Assembly (NCBI GenBank): GCA_016301965.1
Contig: JAEDOO010000055.1
Span: 1-11,232 of the forward strand
DNA length: 11,232 bases
Source of the DNA: Lachnospiraceae bacterium
Lineage (GTDB): Bacteria > Bacillota > Clostridia > Lachnospirales > Lachnospiraceae
Direction: 5' to 3'
Shown one piece after another: positions 1 through 6,920 of the stretch. The first letter of the stretch is position 1. Each line of letters opens with the position of its first letter. The notes beneath the pieces are model-generated. The model made no database searches and had not been told where the DNA came from. It saw nothing but the letters and a program-made list of their open reading frames with translations. A program made the translations under genes and the position numbers.

Positions 1-30
1 ACCGGCCGAAAAATTGTACACTCTGCTCAT
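1..30 (-). CDS. serC: Phosphoserine aminotransferase, N-terminus only (partial)
   Basis: Ten codons are visible before the left window edge, reading MSRVYNFSAG. This is the characteristic N-terminus of bacterial SerC, a PLP-dependent enzyme that converts 3-phosphohydroxypyruvate and glutamate to phosphoserine in serine biosynthesis. The ATG (30-28) is preceded by a strong ribosome binding site, GAGGAGG at 47-41 on the minus strand, with a 10-nt spacer. The only nearby alternative ATG (38-36) meets a stop after two codons. The gene is separated from ilvB by a strong terminator and has its own promoter candidate, so it is probably a distinct unit; serA often follows serC in related bacteria but cannot be seen here. 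The identification rests on only ten residues, but they match the family start very well. Confidence 0.8.
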   Translation of the reverse strand, partial: MSRVYNFSAG

Positions 31-161
31 TTTTTCATATCCTCCTCAATCTTATGTGATATCTTTAATCTTACTGATACCTTTGTGCTGTAAAACGAAT
101 CCTCATATCGTATTTTCATGCTGTTATAGATTTTAACGCTTTACTGTAACACATGATTTAG

Positions 162-190
162 ATTGTAAAACTTTTAACAGGGAATTGCAA
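162..190 (-). promoter_or_regulatory. Candidate sigma-A promoter for serC
   Basis: Reading the minus strand, TTGCAA (190-185) is followed after exactly 17 bp by TACAAT (167-162), a fair match to the -35 and -10 boxes. Transcription would begin near 155, leaving a leader of about 125 nt before the serC ATG. An imperfect dyad, TGTAAAAC/TTTTAACA at 164-179, overlaps the -10 box and spacer and could be an operator, but half-site agreement is only partial. No T-box (no AGGGTGG-type element) is visible in the leader. A weaker alternative -10, TATAAC, lies at 128-123. Confidence 0.5.
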
Positions 191-312
191 GATTCTTCGC
201 AAGAAAATCCCGTCTTCTTTTTAAGAAAGTACATAATTTTGCCAAAACATCACCTGATTTTATTGTCTTAAGCAAAAAAACAGTTCAAAAAATCCTTTTC
301 TTTTATTTTCCC
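191..312. other. AT-rich intergenic DNA between the ilvB terminator and serC promoter
   Basis: No coding region is supported here. The stretch is AT-rich with A and T runs and a few weak inverted repeats (for example TTCTT/AAGAA around 214-226), none long enough to call a structured RNA. Together with the terminator and the serC promoter it accounts for the 329-nt gap between ilvB and serC. Confidence 0.5.
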
Positions 313-347
313 AAAAAAAATCTGCTCCGAAACAGGTTCGGAGCAGA
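313..347 (-). terminator. Intrinsic terminator of the leuB-ilvD-ilvB operon
   Basis: A perfect 11-bp stem (arms TCTGCTCCGAA at 321-331 and TTCGGAGCAGA at 337-347) encloses a 5-nt loop. On the minus strand it is followed at once by eight T residues (320-313). It begins 12 nt after the ilvB stop codon. The T tract is only on the side serving minus-strand transcription, so this ends the ilvB message and insulates serC. Confidence 0.95.
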
Positions 348-359
348 AACTCTATCTCA

Positions 360-2045
360 TTATTTTTCTTTATTTTTCAGATCTTCTGCGTCAAAAGCAT
401 CTGCAATGGAAGCTCCTGCCGGTACCATCGGGAATACCTTGTCATCCTGATCGATCACGCAGTCAATGACAACGGTAGTATTCAGTTCGATAGCTTTCTC
501 GATAGCCGGACCTACTTCTTCTTTCTTTGTCACGCGGATACCTACTGCGCCCATGGACTCGGCAAACTTCACGAAATCTACCTTATCGTTCAGGATCGTG
601 TTGGAGTAACGGTGATCATAGAACAGAGTCTGCCACTGGCGCACCATACCCAGTACATGGTTATTGATAACGATCTCGATCAGCGGCATGTTGTTTCTGG
701 CAGCTGTAGCAATCTCGTTCATGTTCATACGGAAACATCCGTCACCGGCCACATTGACTACAACCTTATCCGGGCAGCCGAATTTGGCACCGATGGCAGC
801 GCCGAGACCGTAACCCATGGTTCCCAGTCCACCGGAAGTCAGCAGTGTACGCGGTTTCGTATATTTGTAATACTGAGCAGCCCACATCTGATGCTGTCCT
901 ACATCGGTAACCACGATGGCGTCACCTTTGGTCACGCGATACAGCTCTTCGATAATATAGGGACCTGTCAGAATGTCCTTATCGTACTTCATCGGATATT
1001 TCTTTTCACAGTCTTCTACCCATTCTACCCATTCTTTATGCTCAAGCTGCGGCATGCGGCGATTCAGTTCCCTTAAAACGACTTTTACATCACCGATCAC
1101 GGCTGCGTCTACTTTAACGTTCTTATCGATTTCTGCGGGATCTACGTCGATCTGCAGAATCTTGGCATTCTTGGCAAATGTCTTGGTATTACCGGTCACA
1201 CGATCGCTGAAACGGGCACCGATAGTGATCAGAAGGTCACATTTGGTAACGGCAAAGTTGGATGTCTTGGTACCGTGCATACCGATCATACCAGTGTAGA
1301 GAGGATCTGTCTCCGGGAATGCGCCATGTCCCATCAGAGAAGAGGTGATGGGCGCGTCCATCTTGCGGACAAACTCAGTAACCTCCTGTGCAGCGTCAGA
1401 CAGGATCGCGCCGCCGCCCACGAAGATCATAGGCTTTTTGGCGGAAGTGATCAGCTTCAGAGCTTCTTCCATTGCTTCGGAAGTAATGTGATCCATATCC
1501 GGCAGTACTTCTTCCGGCTTGCAGGGATAATATTCACAGGTATTGGCGGTAACATCCTTGGTAACATCCACCAGTACCGGGCCGGGACGGCCGCTCTTGG
1601 CGATCTTGAAAGCGCGGCGGATGGTATCTGCCAGTTTATTTACATCTTTTACGATGGTGCTGTATTTGGTGATCGGAATGGTCACACCGGCAATATCCAC
1701 CTCCTGGAAGGAGTCCTTGCCCAGAAGCGGCACACCTACGTTGGCGGTGATGGCTACCATGGGAATGGAATCCATAAAAGCTGTGGCAATACCGGTAACC
1801 AGGTTGGTAGCTCCGGGGCCGGAAGTAGCCATGCAGACACCTACTTTGCCGGTGGCGCGGGCATAGCCGTCAGCCGCATGAGCAGCACCCTGCTCATGGG
1901 AAGTCAGCACGTGGCGGATCTCTCCGCTGTGCTTATATAATGCATCATATACATTCAGGATGGTACCGCCCGGATAACCGAACACAGTATCAACACCCTG
2001 CTCTTTTAAACATTCAATGATGATCTCAGAACCGTTTAACTGCAT
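360..2045 (-). CDS. ilvB: Acetolactate (acetohydroxyacid) synthase, large catalytic subunit
   Basis: This 561-residue enzyme has the usual family length. It condenses two pyruvates to acetolactate, or pyruvate with 2-oxobutyrate to acetohydroxybutyrate, the first common step to valine, leucine and isoleucine. Visible features are the catalytic Glu51 in SHEQGA, the DSFQEVD segment (111-117), the FAD-contacting RFSDRVTG (278-285), and the thiamine-diphosphate motif from GDG (434-436) to NN (461-462), followed by VRQWQ with Trp471, the position of herbicide contact in plant enzymes. The start has a good ribosome binding site (AAAGGAGAG ending about 7 nt upstream). It is the last gene of the operon, 20 nt after ilvD. 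The biosynthetic rather than fermentative (AlsS) assignment follows from operon context and the FAD-type sequence. No ilvN regulatory subunit gene lies beside it. Confidence 0.96.
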   Translation of the reverse strand: MQLNGSEIIIECLKEQGVDTVFGYPGGTILNVYDALYKHSGEIRHVLTSHEQGAAHAADGYARATGKVGVCMATSGPGATNLVTGIATAFMDSIPMVAITANVGVPLLGKDSFQEVDIAGVTIPITKYSTIVKDVNKLADTIRRAFKIAKSGRPGPVLVDVTKDVTANTCEYYPCKPEEVLPDMDHITSEAMEEALKLITSAKKPMIFVGGGAILSDAAQEVTEFVRKMDAPITSSLMGHGAFPETDPLYTGMIGMHGTKTSNFAVTKCDLLITIGARFSDRVTGNTKTFAKNAKILQIDVDPAEIDKNVKVDAAVIGDVKVVLRELNRRMPQLEHKEWVEWVEDCEKKYPMKYDKDILTGPYIIEELYRVTKGDAIVVTDVGQHQMWAAQYYKYTKPRTLLTSGGLGTMGYGLGAAIGAKFGCPDKVVVNVAGDGCFRMNMNEIATAARNNMPLIEIVINNHVLGMVRQWQTLFYDHRYSNTILNDKVDFVKFAESMGAVGIRVTKKEEVGPAIEKAIELNTTVVIDCVIDQDDKVFPMVPAGASIADAFDAEDLKNKEK

Positions 2046-2065
2046 GTGTTTCTCTCCTTTTTTAC

Positions 2066-3730
2066 TTACTTGATTTCAAGGATAGCTCCGCGTGCGCCGC
2101 TGGTAACCATCTGTGCATATCTTGCCAGGTAGCCTGTCTTTACCTTCGGCTCTCTGGGCTGCCATTTTGCTTTTCTTTCTGCCAGAACTTCATCACTGAC
2201 ATCCAGAGTCATGGTTCTCTCCGGAATATTGATCTTAATGATATCTCCCTCTTCTACCAGAGCGATGGGACCGCCTACAGCTGCTTCCGGAGAAACATGT
2301 CCGATGGAAGCGCCGCGGGAAGCTCCGGAGAAACGTCCGTCTGTGATCAAGGCTACGCTGGAGCCAAGACCCATTCCTGCAATAGCGGAGGTGGGATTAA
2401 GCATCTCACGCATCCCCGGGCCCCCTTTCGGACCTTCGTAGCGGATAACGACTACATCACCGGCAACGATCTTGCCGCCCTTGATGGCTGCGATCGCATC
2501 TTCCTCGCAGTCAAATACGCGGGCCGGACCTTCGTGTACCAGCATCTCAGGTACTACAGCGGACTGTTTTACCACGCTGCCGTCGGGAGCCAGGTTACCT
2601 TTCAGTACAGCCAGACCACCGGTCTTTGAGTAAGGATTCTCTACCGGACGGATAACTTCCGGATTGCGGTTTACAGAGTTTGCAATATTTTCACCGACTG
2701 TCTTGCCTGTGCAGGTCATGCAGTCGAGATTTAACAGATCAAGCTTGGTCAGCTCTTTCATTACGGCATATACGCCGCCGGCCTCATTCAGATCCTCCAT
2801 ATAGGTGGGGCCTGCCGGTGCCAGATGGCACAGGTTCGGTGTCTTATCGCTGACACCGTTGGCAAAGCCGATCTCAAAATCGAATCCGATCTCATGAGCG
2901 ATGGCCGGAAGATGCAGCATACTGTTGGTAGAACATCCCAGAGCCATATCTACGGTCAGGGCATTCATGATGGCTTCTTTTGTCATGATGTCGCGGGGAC
3001 GGATATTCTTTTCCAGAAGCTCCATGACCTTCATACCGGCATGCTTAGCCAGTTTGATACGCTCAGAATATACAGCGGGAATGGTGCCGTTTCCGGGGAG
3101 ACCCATACCCAGTACCTCGGTCAGACAGTTCATGCTGTTGGCGGTATACATACCGGAACAGGAACCGCAGGTCGGGCACACCTTGTTTTCAAATTCACAT
3201 ACGTCCTCCTCTGTCATGGTACCGGCACTGTAAGCACCTACAGCCTCAAACATGGAAGAAAGACTTCTCTTCTGGCCTTTCACATGACCGGCCAGCATCG
3301 GTCCGCCGCTGACAAATACGGTAGGCACGTTGATACGGGCTGCTGCCATCAGAAGTCCCGGAACGTTCTTGTCGCAGTTCGGAACCATGACCAGAGCATC
3401 AAACTGATGGGCAATAGCCATAGCCTCTGTGGAATCCGCGATCAGATCACGGGTAACCAGAGAATACTTCATACCCTCATGACCCATGGCAATACCGTCA
3501 CATACAGCGATCGCCGGGAAGACTCTCGGCACACCGCCGGCCAGGGCAACACCCATCTTGACGGCTTCTACGATCTTATCCAGGTTCATGTGACCCGGAA
3601 CGATCTCGTTATAGGAGCTGACAATACCTACCAGAGGCTTGTCCATCTCTTCTTTTGTCAGACCCAGTGCGTTAAACAGGGATCTGTGGGGAGCCTGCTG
3701 CATCCCCTTCTTTACTGCATCACTTTTCAT
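2066..3730 (-). CDS. ilvD: Dihydroxy-acid dehydratase
   Basis: This 554-residue protein is of normal family length. It dehydrates 2,3-dihydroxy-3-methylbutanoate and the methylpentanoate analogue to the 2-oxo acids on the way to valine/leucine and isoleucine. Iron-sulfur ligand candidates are Cys119 in NCDKNVPG and the CPTCGSCSGM segment (Cys185, Cys188, Cys191). The conserved C-terminal DGRFSGASRG motif is at 464-473. The loop at 39-48 reads SYNEIVPGHM, with Gly46 where plant and mycobacterial [2Fe-2S] enzymes carry a cluster cysteine; E. coli IlvD, a [4Fe-4S] enzyme, also has Gly there. An oxygen-sensitive cluster is therefore likely (inference). The ribosome binding site GGGAGG (3744-3739) directly abuts the leuB stop codon, with an 8-nt spacer to the ATG, suggesting translational coupling. 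Confidence 0.96.
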   Translation of the reverse strand: MKSDAVKKGMQQAPHRSLFNALGLTKEEMDKPLVGIVSSYNEIVPGHMNLDKIVEAVKMGVALAGGVPRVFPAIAVCDGIAMGHEGMKYSLVTRDLIADSTEAMAIAHQFDALVMVPNCDKNVPGLLMAAARINVPTVFVSGGPMLAGHVKGQKRSLSSMFEAVGAYSAGTMTEEDVCEFENKVCPTCGSCSGMYTANSMNCLTEVLGMGLPGNGTIPAVYSERIKLAKHAGMKVMELLEKNIRPRDIMTKEAIMNALTVDMALGCSTNSMLHLPAIAHEIGFDFEIGFANGVSDKTPNLCHLAPAGPTYMEDLNEAGGVYAVMKELTKLDLLNLDCMTCTGKTVGENIANSVNRNPEVIRPVENPYSKTGGLAVLKGNLAPDGSVVKQSAVVPEMLVHEGPARVFDCEEDAIAAIKGGKIVAGDVVVIRYEGPKGGPGMREMLNPTSAIAGMGLGSSVALITDGRFSGASRGASIGHVSPEAAVGGPIALVEEGDIIKINIPERTMTLDVSDEVLAERKAKWQPREPKVKTGYLARYAQMVTSGARGAILEIK

Positions 3731-3744
3731 TCTCTATTCCTCCC

Positions 3745-4827
3745 TTATACGGCTGCAGCGATCAGGTCGCCCATCTCAGAAGTGGATACCTTTTTGCATC
3801 CTTCGGAGAAAATATCTCCCGTTCTGTAGCCGTTTCTCAGTACTGTCTTAACCGCCTCTTCCACTGCGTCTGCTTCCTGATCCAGATCCAGAGAATATCT
3901 GAGCAGCATAGCTGCGGACAGGATCGTGGCGATGGGATTGGCGATATTTTTGCCCGCAATATCCGGGGCAGAGCCGCCGCTGGGCTCATAGAGACCGAAT
4001 TTTGTCTCGTTTAAGCTGGCGCTGGAGAGCATACCGATGGAACCGGTCACCATACTGGCTTCATCGGACAGAATGTCACCAAACATGTTCTCGGTCAGGA
4101 TGACGTCAAACTGTGCCGGATCCTTCACCAGCTGCATGGCGCAGTTGTCTACCAGCATATGTTCAAGAGTGACCTCCGGATAATCCTTTGCCACCTCTGT
4201 CACTACTTTTCTCCAGAGTCTGGAAGAATCCAGTACATTGGCTTTATCCACGCTGGTCACCTTTTTACGGCGCTTCATGGCAATATCAAAACCGCGGATG
4301 GCGATCCGGCGGATCTCCTCTTCGTTATATGTCAGCACATCCACTGCCGTATCCAGTCCGTTCACTTTTTCTGTCTTATGTTCACCGAAATACAGACCTC
4401 CGGTCAGCTCGCGCATGATCATCATGTCAAATCCCTTATCGCTGATCTCTTCTTTCAGCGGACATGCGCCTTTGAGTTCATCATACAGATATGCGGGACG
4501 AAGGTTGGCAAAGAGGCCAAGGGATTTTCTCAGTTTCAGAAGACCGGCCTCCGGTCTTTTGGATGGTTCCAGCTTGTACCATGGAGATGTGGCAGCGTTG
4601 CCGCCGATGGACCCCATCAGTACCGCGTCACTCTTTCTGGCTGCTTCGATGGTCTCATCTGTAAGGGGCACACCATGTACATCAATGGATGCTCCGCCCA
4701 TCAAAAGGCTGGTATAGTGAAAGGTATGGCCGTATTTTTCGCAGACCTTATTGAGTACTTTTGTGGCTTCCCCTACGACCTCCGGACCGATGCCGTCACC
4801 GGGAATCAACGCTATATTATATTCCAT
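3745..4827 (-). CDS. leuB: 3-Isopropylmalate dehydrogenase
   Basis: This 360-residue NAD-dependent enzyme oxidises and decarboxylates 3-isopropylmalate to 2-oxoisocaproate, the leucine precursor. The N-terminal IPGDGIGPEV (8-17), arginines at 100, 110 and 139 that fit the substrate site, Tyr146, Lys195 in VDKANVLD, Asp227, and the signature NMFGDILSDEAS (247-258) with the metal-binding aspartates 251 and 255 are all present. The NAD-binding loop EPSGGSAPDIAGKNIANP (281-298) has the NAD-type pattern. The SD AAGGAGTGA gives 9 nt between GGAG and the ATG. It is the first gene of the operon, 14 nt before ilvD. leuA, leuC and leuD, often adjacent to leuB in Clostridia, are not in the window. Isopropylmalate rather than isocitrate or tartrate specificity is supported by both sequence pattern and context. 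Confidence 0.96.
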   Translation of the reverse strand: MEYNIALIPGDGIGPEVVGEATKVLNKVCEKYGHTFHYTSLLMGGASIDVHGVPLTDETIEAARKSDAVLMGSIGGNAATSPWYKLEPSKRPEAGLLKLRKSLGLFANLRPAYLYDELKGACPLKEEISDKGFDMMIMRELTGGLYFGEHKTEKVNGLDTAVDVLTYNEEEIRRIAIRGFDIAMKRRKKVTSVDKANVLDSSRLWRKVVTEVAKDYPEVTLEHMLVDNCAMQLVKDPAQFDVILTENMFGDILSDEASMVTGSIGMLSSASLNETKFGLYEPSGGSAPDIAGKNIANPIATILSAAMLLRYSLDLDQEADAVEEAVKTVLRNGYRTGDIFSEGCKKVSTSEMGDLIAAAV

Positions 4828-4900
4828 GGTTGTTCACTCCTTAAATCAATTGAATATCTTTCGTATCTGTTTCTTACGGCCTCATCAGCTAGTGATTCAC

Positions 4901-4913
4901 CTGTTCTGAACAG
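4901..4913. repeat. Perfect 6-1-6 palindrome in the leuB leader, possible operator
   Basis: CTGTTC-T-GAACAG is a perfect inverted repeat of 6-bp arms around one base. It lies about 8 to 20 bases downstream of the start site predicted for leuB. It could be the operator of a dimeric regulator of the branched-chain operon or, in RNA, a small hairpin near the 5' end. Neither role is shown by sequence alone. Confidence 0.45.
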
Positions 4914-4927
4914 TTACTATCTTTGTT

Positions 4928-4956
4928 ATAATAATGCATTTACTGCTAAAATTCAA
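4928..4956 (-). promoter_or_regulatory. Candidate sigma-A promoter for leuB-ilvD-ilvB
   Basis: On the minus strand TTGAAT (4956-4951) and TATTAT (4933-4928) are separated by exactly 17 bp. The predicted start near 4921 gives a leader of about 94 nt. It lies downstream of the yajC terminator, so the operon should be transcribed independently. I find no T-box specifier or terminator/antiterminator pair in the leader, unlike many Bacillota branched-chain operons. A TTGACT at 4975-4970 has no well-placed -10. Confidence 0.5.
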
Positions 4957-5037
4957 CCTAAAATATACCAGTCAAGCCTCTAAATGGCAGAAGGTCATTG
5001 AATAATCAGCAATTTTCCTTTTGAAAATCGGGCACTA

Positions 5038-5063
5038 GAAAAGGCAGACCCGAAGGCCTGCCT
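5038..5063 (-). terminator. Intrinsic terminator after yajC
   Basis: On the minus strand a 9-bp stem (one G-T wobble) with arms AGGCAGGCC and GGTCTGCCT is capped by a TTCG tetraloop closed by C-G, a very stable loop. A short TTTTCT tract follows. It starts 13 nt after the yajC stop codon and separates the tgt-yajC unit from the leuB operon. Confidence 0.88.
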
Positions 5064-5076
5064 GTCTGGCTGAATA

Positions 5077-5388
5077 CTATTCACCTTTTTCCTGTTTCTC
5101 TACCTGAGTGATCGCAGCTTTTTTCATCGGGATACGGCAGTTTCTGTTGTTGCCGAACTCAACGACTACATCCTCTTCGGTAATATCGATAACGATACCA
5201 TAAAATCCGCTGGTAGTAACGACTGCGTCACCTACCTCCATGGAATTGATCATGGCAGATAATCTCTTCTGCTCTTTCTTCTGCGGACGAACCATCAGAA
5301 AATACATAATGGCAAACATAACTGCCAGCCATACGATCATCATGACCATACTTCCGCTGCCTGAAGCGGTACCTGTAGCTAAAATCAT
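5077..5388 (-). CDS. yajC: Preprotein translocase subunit YajC
   Basis: This 103-residue protein is the small single-pass membrane partner of SecDF in the Sec export machinery. It has a short N-terminus, one hydrophobic membrane segment at about 13-32, the family hallmark MVRPQKKEQKR directly after it (32-42), and a cytoplasmic domain with the VGDAVVTTSGFYGIV pattern (52-66). The C-terminus is charged. The ribosome binding site is strong (GGAGG at 5401-5397, 8-nt spacer). It follows tgt in the common tgt-yajC order, with a 149-nt gap that may contain a second promoter. Unlike many genomes, secD does not follow: the unit ends in a terminator. Confidence 0.93.
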   Translation of the reverse strand: MILATGTASGSGSMVMMIVWLAVMFAIMYFLMVRPQKKEQKRLSAMINSMEVGDAVVTTSGFYGIVIDITEEDVVVEFGNNRNCRIPMKKAAITQVEKQEKGE

Positions 5389-5410
5389 ATTTCTTTCCTC
5401 CTGTCTTATC

Positions 5411-5428
5411 GGCAGACTATTCTCTGCC
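5411..5428 (-). other. Hairpin in the yajC leader
   Basis: Arms GGCAGA (5411-5416) and TCTGCC (5423-5428) form a perfect 6-bp stem with a 6-nt loop. It sits about 10 nt upstream of the yajC Shine-Dalgarno sequence. No T tract follows, so it is not a terminator. It may be a processing or stability element between tgt and yajC. Confidence 0.4.
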
Positions 5429-5444
5429 TGAAGATACTTTTATA

Positions 5445-5473
5445 ATAATACTCAACTTATGCCCTTTGGGCAA
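5445..5473 (-). promoter_or_regulatory. Weak candidate promoter between tgt and yajC
   Basis: On the minus strand TTGCCC (5473-5468) and TATTAT (5450-5445) are 17 bp apart. The -35 match is only 4 of 6. It could give extra yajC transcription in addition to readthrough from tgt. The call is tentative. Confidence 0.25.
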
Positions 5474-5537
5474 GTGTTTTTTCTTAAGTTTATCGTTATT
5501 TTAAGATTTTATGTCTATTTTATCTGTTTCCTGTTTC

Positions 5538-6677
5538 TTACTTTTTATCGTTTTCAGCAAAACCGTCCAGCTTGGCTCGTTTGTAGCTCTCAAAACGGTC
5601 TTCATCCAGAGCGTTCCGTATCTCTTCCATCATGGTATTGTAAAAATACAGATTGTGCAGCACACAGAGACGCATGCCCAGCATCTCCTTTGCTTTTAAC
5701 AGATGACGGATGTAGGCCCGCGAATAATGGCGGCACGCAGGACAGCCGCAGCCTTCTTCGATGGGTCTGGCATCCAGCTCGTATTTGGCATTGAACAGAT
5801 TCAGTTTACCCTGGTTCGTGTATACGTGTCCGTGACGGCCATTGCGGCTGGGATATACGCAGTCGAAGAAATCCACACCTCTTTCCACAGCTTCCAGGAT
5901 ATTAGCCGGTGTCCCCACGCCCATAAGATATGTGGGCTTATCCTTTGGAAGATACGGCACCACTTCCTCCAGAATGTGATACATCTCCTCGTGAGTCTCA
6001 CCTACTGCCAGACCGCCTACTGCATAGCCGTCCAGCTCCATTTCCCGGATAACCTTTGCGTGTTCGATACGGATATCATCATAGATAGCACCCTGATTGA
6101 TGCCAAACAGAAGCTGCTGCTTATTGATGGTATCCTCCAGGCTATTCAGACGGGTCATCTCCGCTTTACAGCGGGCCAGCCAACGGGTGGTGCGTTCTAC
6201 AGATTTCTGCACATAGTCTCTTTCCGCTACGCTGGAAGGACATTCGTCAAAAGCCATGGCAATGGTAGATGCCAGATTGGACTGGATCTGCATACTCTCC
6301 TCCGGTCCCATAAAAATCTTTCTGCCATCGATATGGCTGTTAAAATATACGCCTTCTTCCTTAATTTTTCGAAGTCCCGCCAGAGAGAACACCTGGAATC
6401 CGCCGGAATCGGTCAGAATGGGCCTGTCCCAGTTCATAAATTTATGCAGACCGCCCAGTTGTTTAACCACCTTGTCCCCGGGACGGACATGCAGATGGTA
6501 AGTATTCGACAGCTCTACCTGTGTCTTGATCTCATAGAGATCCTGGGTAGATACAGCACCCTTTATGGCTGCTGCCGTTCCCACATTCATAAATACTGGA
6601 GTCTGGATCATGCCGTGTACGGTCTTCATTTCGGCACGTTTGGCTCTGCCGCTTGTTTTCAGAATTTTATATTCCAT
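5538..6677 (-). CDS. tgt: tRNA-guanine(34) transglycosylase
   Basis: This 379-residue enzyme exchanges guanine-34 for preQ1 in the anticodon of tRNA Asp, Asn, His and Tyr, the key insertion step of queuosine formation. The length matches bacterial Tgt. Visible active-site features are Asp90 in LTDSGGFQVFS, Asp144 in MAFDECP, the base-binding GGLAVGE (221-227), and the nucleophile Asp272 in FFDCVYPSRNGRHG. The C-terminal zinc site is Cys310, Cys312, Cys315 and His341. The start has an AAAGGA-type site about 10 nt upstream. It is first in the tgt-yajC unit and divergent from the large activase gene. No queA or other queuosine gene is in the window. Confidence 0.96.
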   Translation of the reverse strand: MEYKILKTSGRAKRAEMKTVHGMIQTPVFMNVGTAAAIKGAVSTQDLYEIKTQVELSNTYHLHVRPGDKVVKQLGGLHKFMNWDRPILTDSGGFQVFSLAGLRKIKEEGVYFNSHIDGRKIFMGPEESMQIQSNLASTIAMAFDECPSSVAERDYVQKSVERTTRWLARCKAEMTRLNSLEDTINKQQLLFGINQGAIYDDIRIEHAKVIREMELDGYAVGGLAVGETHEEMYHILEEVVPYLPKDKPTYLMGVGTPANILEAVERGVDFFDCVYPSRNGRHGHVYTNQGKLNLFNAKYELDARPIEEGCGCPACRHYSRAYIRHLLKAKEMLGMRLCVLHNLYFYNTMMEEIRNALDEDRFESYKRAKLDGFAENDKK

Positions 6678-6783
6678 AGTTCATTTTCCTTTTACTGTTC
6701 ATGATTTTTACAATTTCATATTCTCACACATTCATGTTTTATGCAGATTTATGCCCTTTACATGTTCATGCTCTTTTACTGTT
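6675..6783 (-). repeat. Partial duplication of the tgt translation start region
   Basis: On the minus strand the 11-mer AACAGTAAAAG occurs at 6783-6773 and again at 6699-6689, 84 bp apart. Each copy is followed after 3-4 nt by ATGAAC and then an ATG. In the downstream copy the final ATG is the tgt start; in the upstream copy it is followed directly by TAA. The similarity fades beyond that point. Confidence 0.4.
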
Positions 6784-6812
6784 GTAGGGCATGATCTGCC
6801 CATATGTTTCAC

Positions 6813-6841
6813 AGTATAGTGGTCATTTCGTTTTTTTTCAA
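6813..6841 (-). promoter_or_regulatory. Sigma-A-like promoter for tgt
   Basis: On the minus strand TTGAAA (6841-6836) and TATACT (6818-6813) are separated by exactly 17 bp. Each matches the consensus at four or more of six positions. The start would lie near 6806, giving a leader of about 130 nt. Its -35 box is about 45 bp from that of the divergent plus-strand promoter. No preQ1 riboswitch pattern is recognisable in the leader. Confidence 0.6.
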
Positions 6842-6885
6842 TAAAAATTTCACGATCACTTAAGAATTATGCGCGGGTTTGCCAA

Positions 6886-6914
6886 TTGTCAGCAAATGGT
6901 TTTTGTCGTATAAT
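6886..6914 (+). promoter_or_regulatory. Near-consensus sigma-A promoter for the activase gene
   Basis: TTGTCA (6886-6891) is followed after exactly 17 bp by a perfect TATAAT (6909-6914). Only one base of the two hexamers departs from consensus. The predicted start is about 6920-6922, giving an 85-nt leader. This promoter should be strong unless repressed. Confidence 0.85.
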
Positions 6915-6920
6915 GTCATG

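Noticed and set aside
2825..3829. Long plus-strand open frame opposite ilvD and leuB
   Set aside because: It is the antisense of two clearly identified conserved genes and its translation has no recognisable motif.
4869..4888. Hammerhead-ribozyme-like core on the minus strand of the leuB leader (CTGATGA, GGCC, GTAA, then GAAAC)
   Set aside because: The second strand of stem II (a matching GGCC before GAAA) is missing, and no stem I or III with a cleavage triplet can be drawn, so it is most likely chance.
5008..5032. AT-rich hairpin (ATTTTC/GAAAAT) between the yajC terminator and the leuB promoter
   Set aside because: It is A/T-rich and weak and lies between an adequate terminator and a promoter, with no sign of a distinct RNA gene.
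4828..5037. T-box or ykkC/ppGpp-type riboswitch before leuB
   Set aside because: No AGGGTGG-type T-box core, specifier loop or ykkC-like conserved blocks are visible, and the predicted leader is too short.
5456..5482. Plus-strand terminator-like hairpin (GCCC-TTT-GGGC followed by TGTTTTTT)
   Set aside because: No plus-strand gene ends nearby, the stem is only 4 bp before a bulge, and the minus side has no T tract. It probably only overlaps the candidate yajC promoter.
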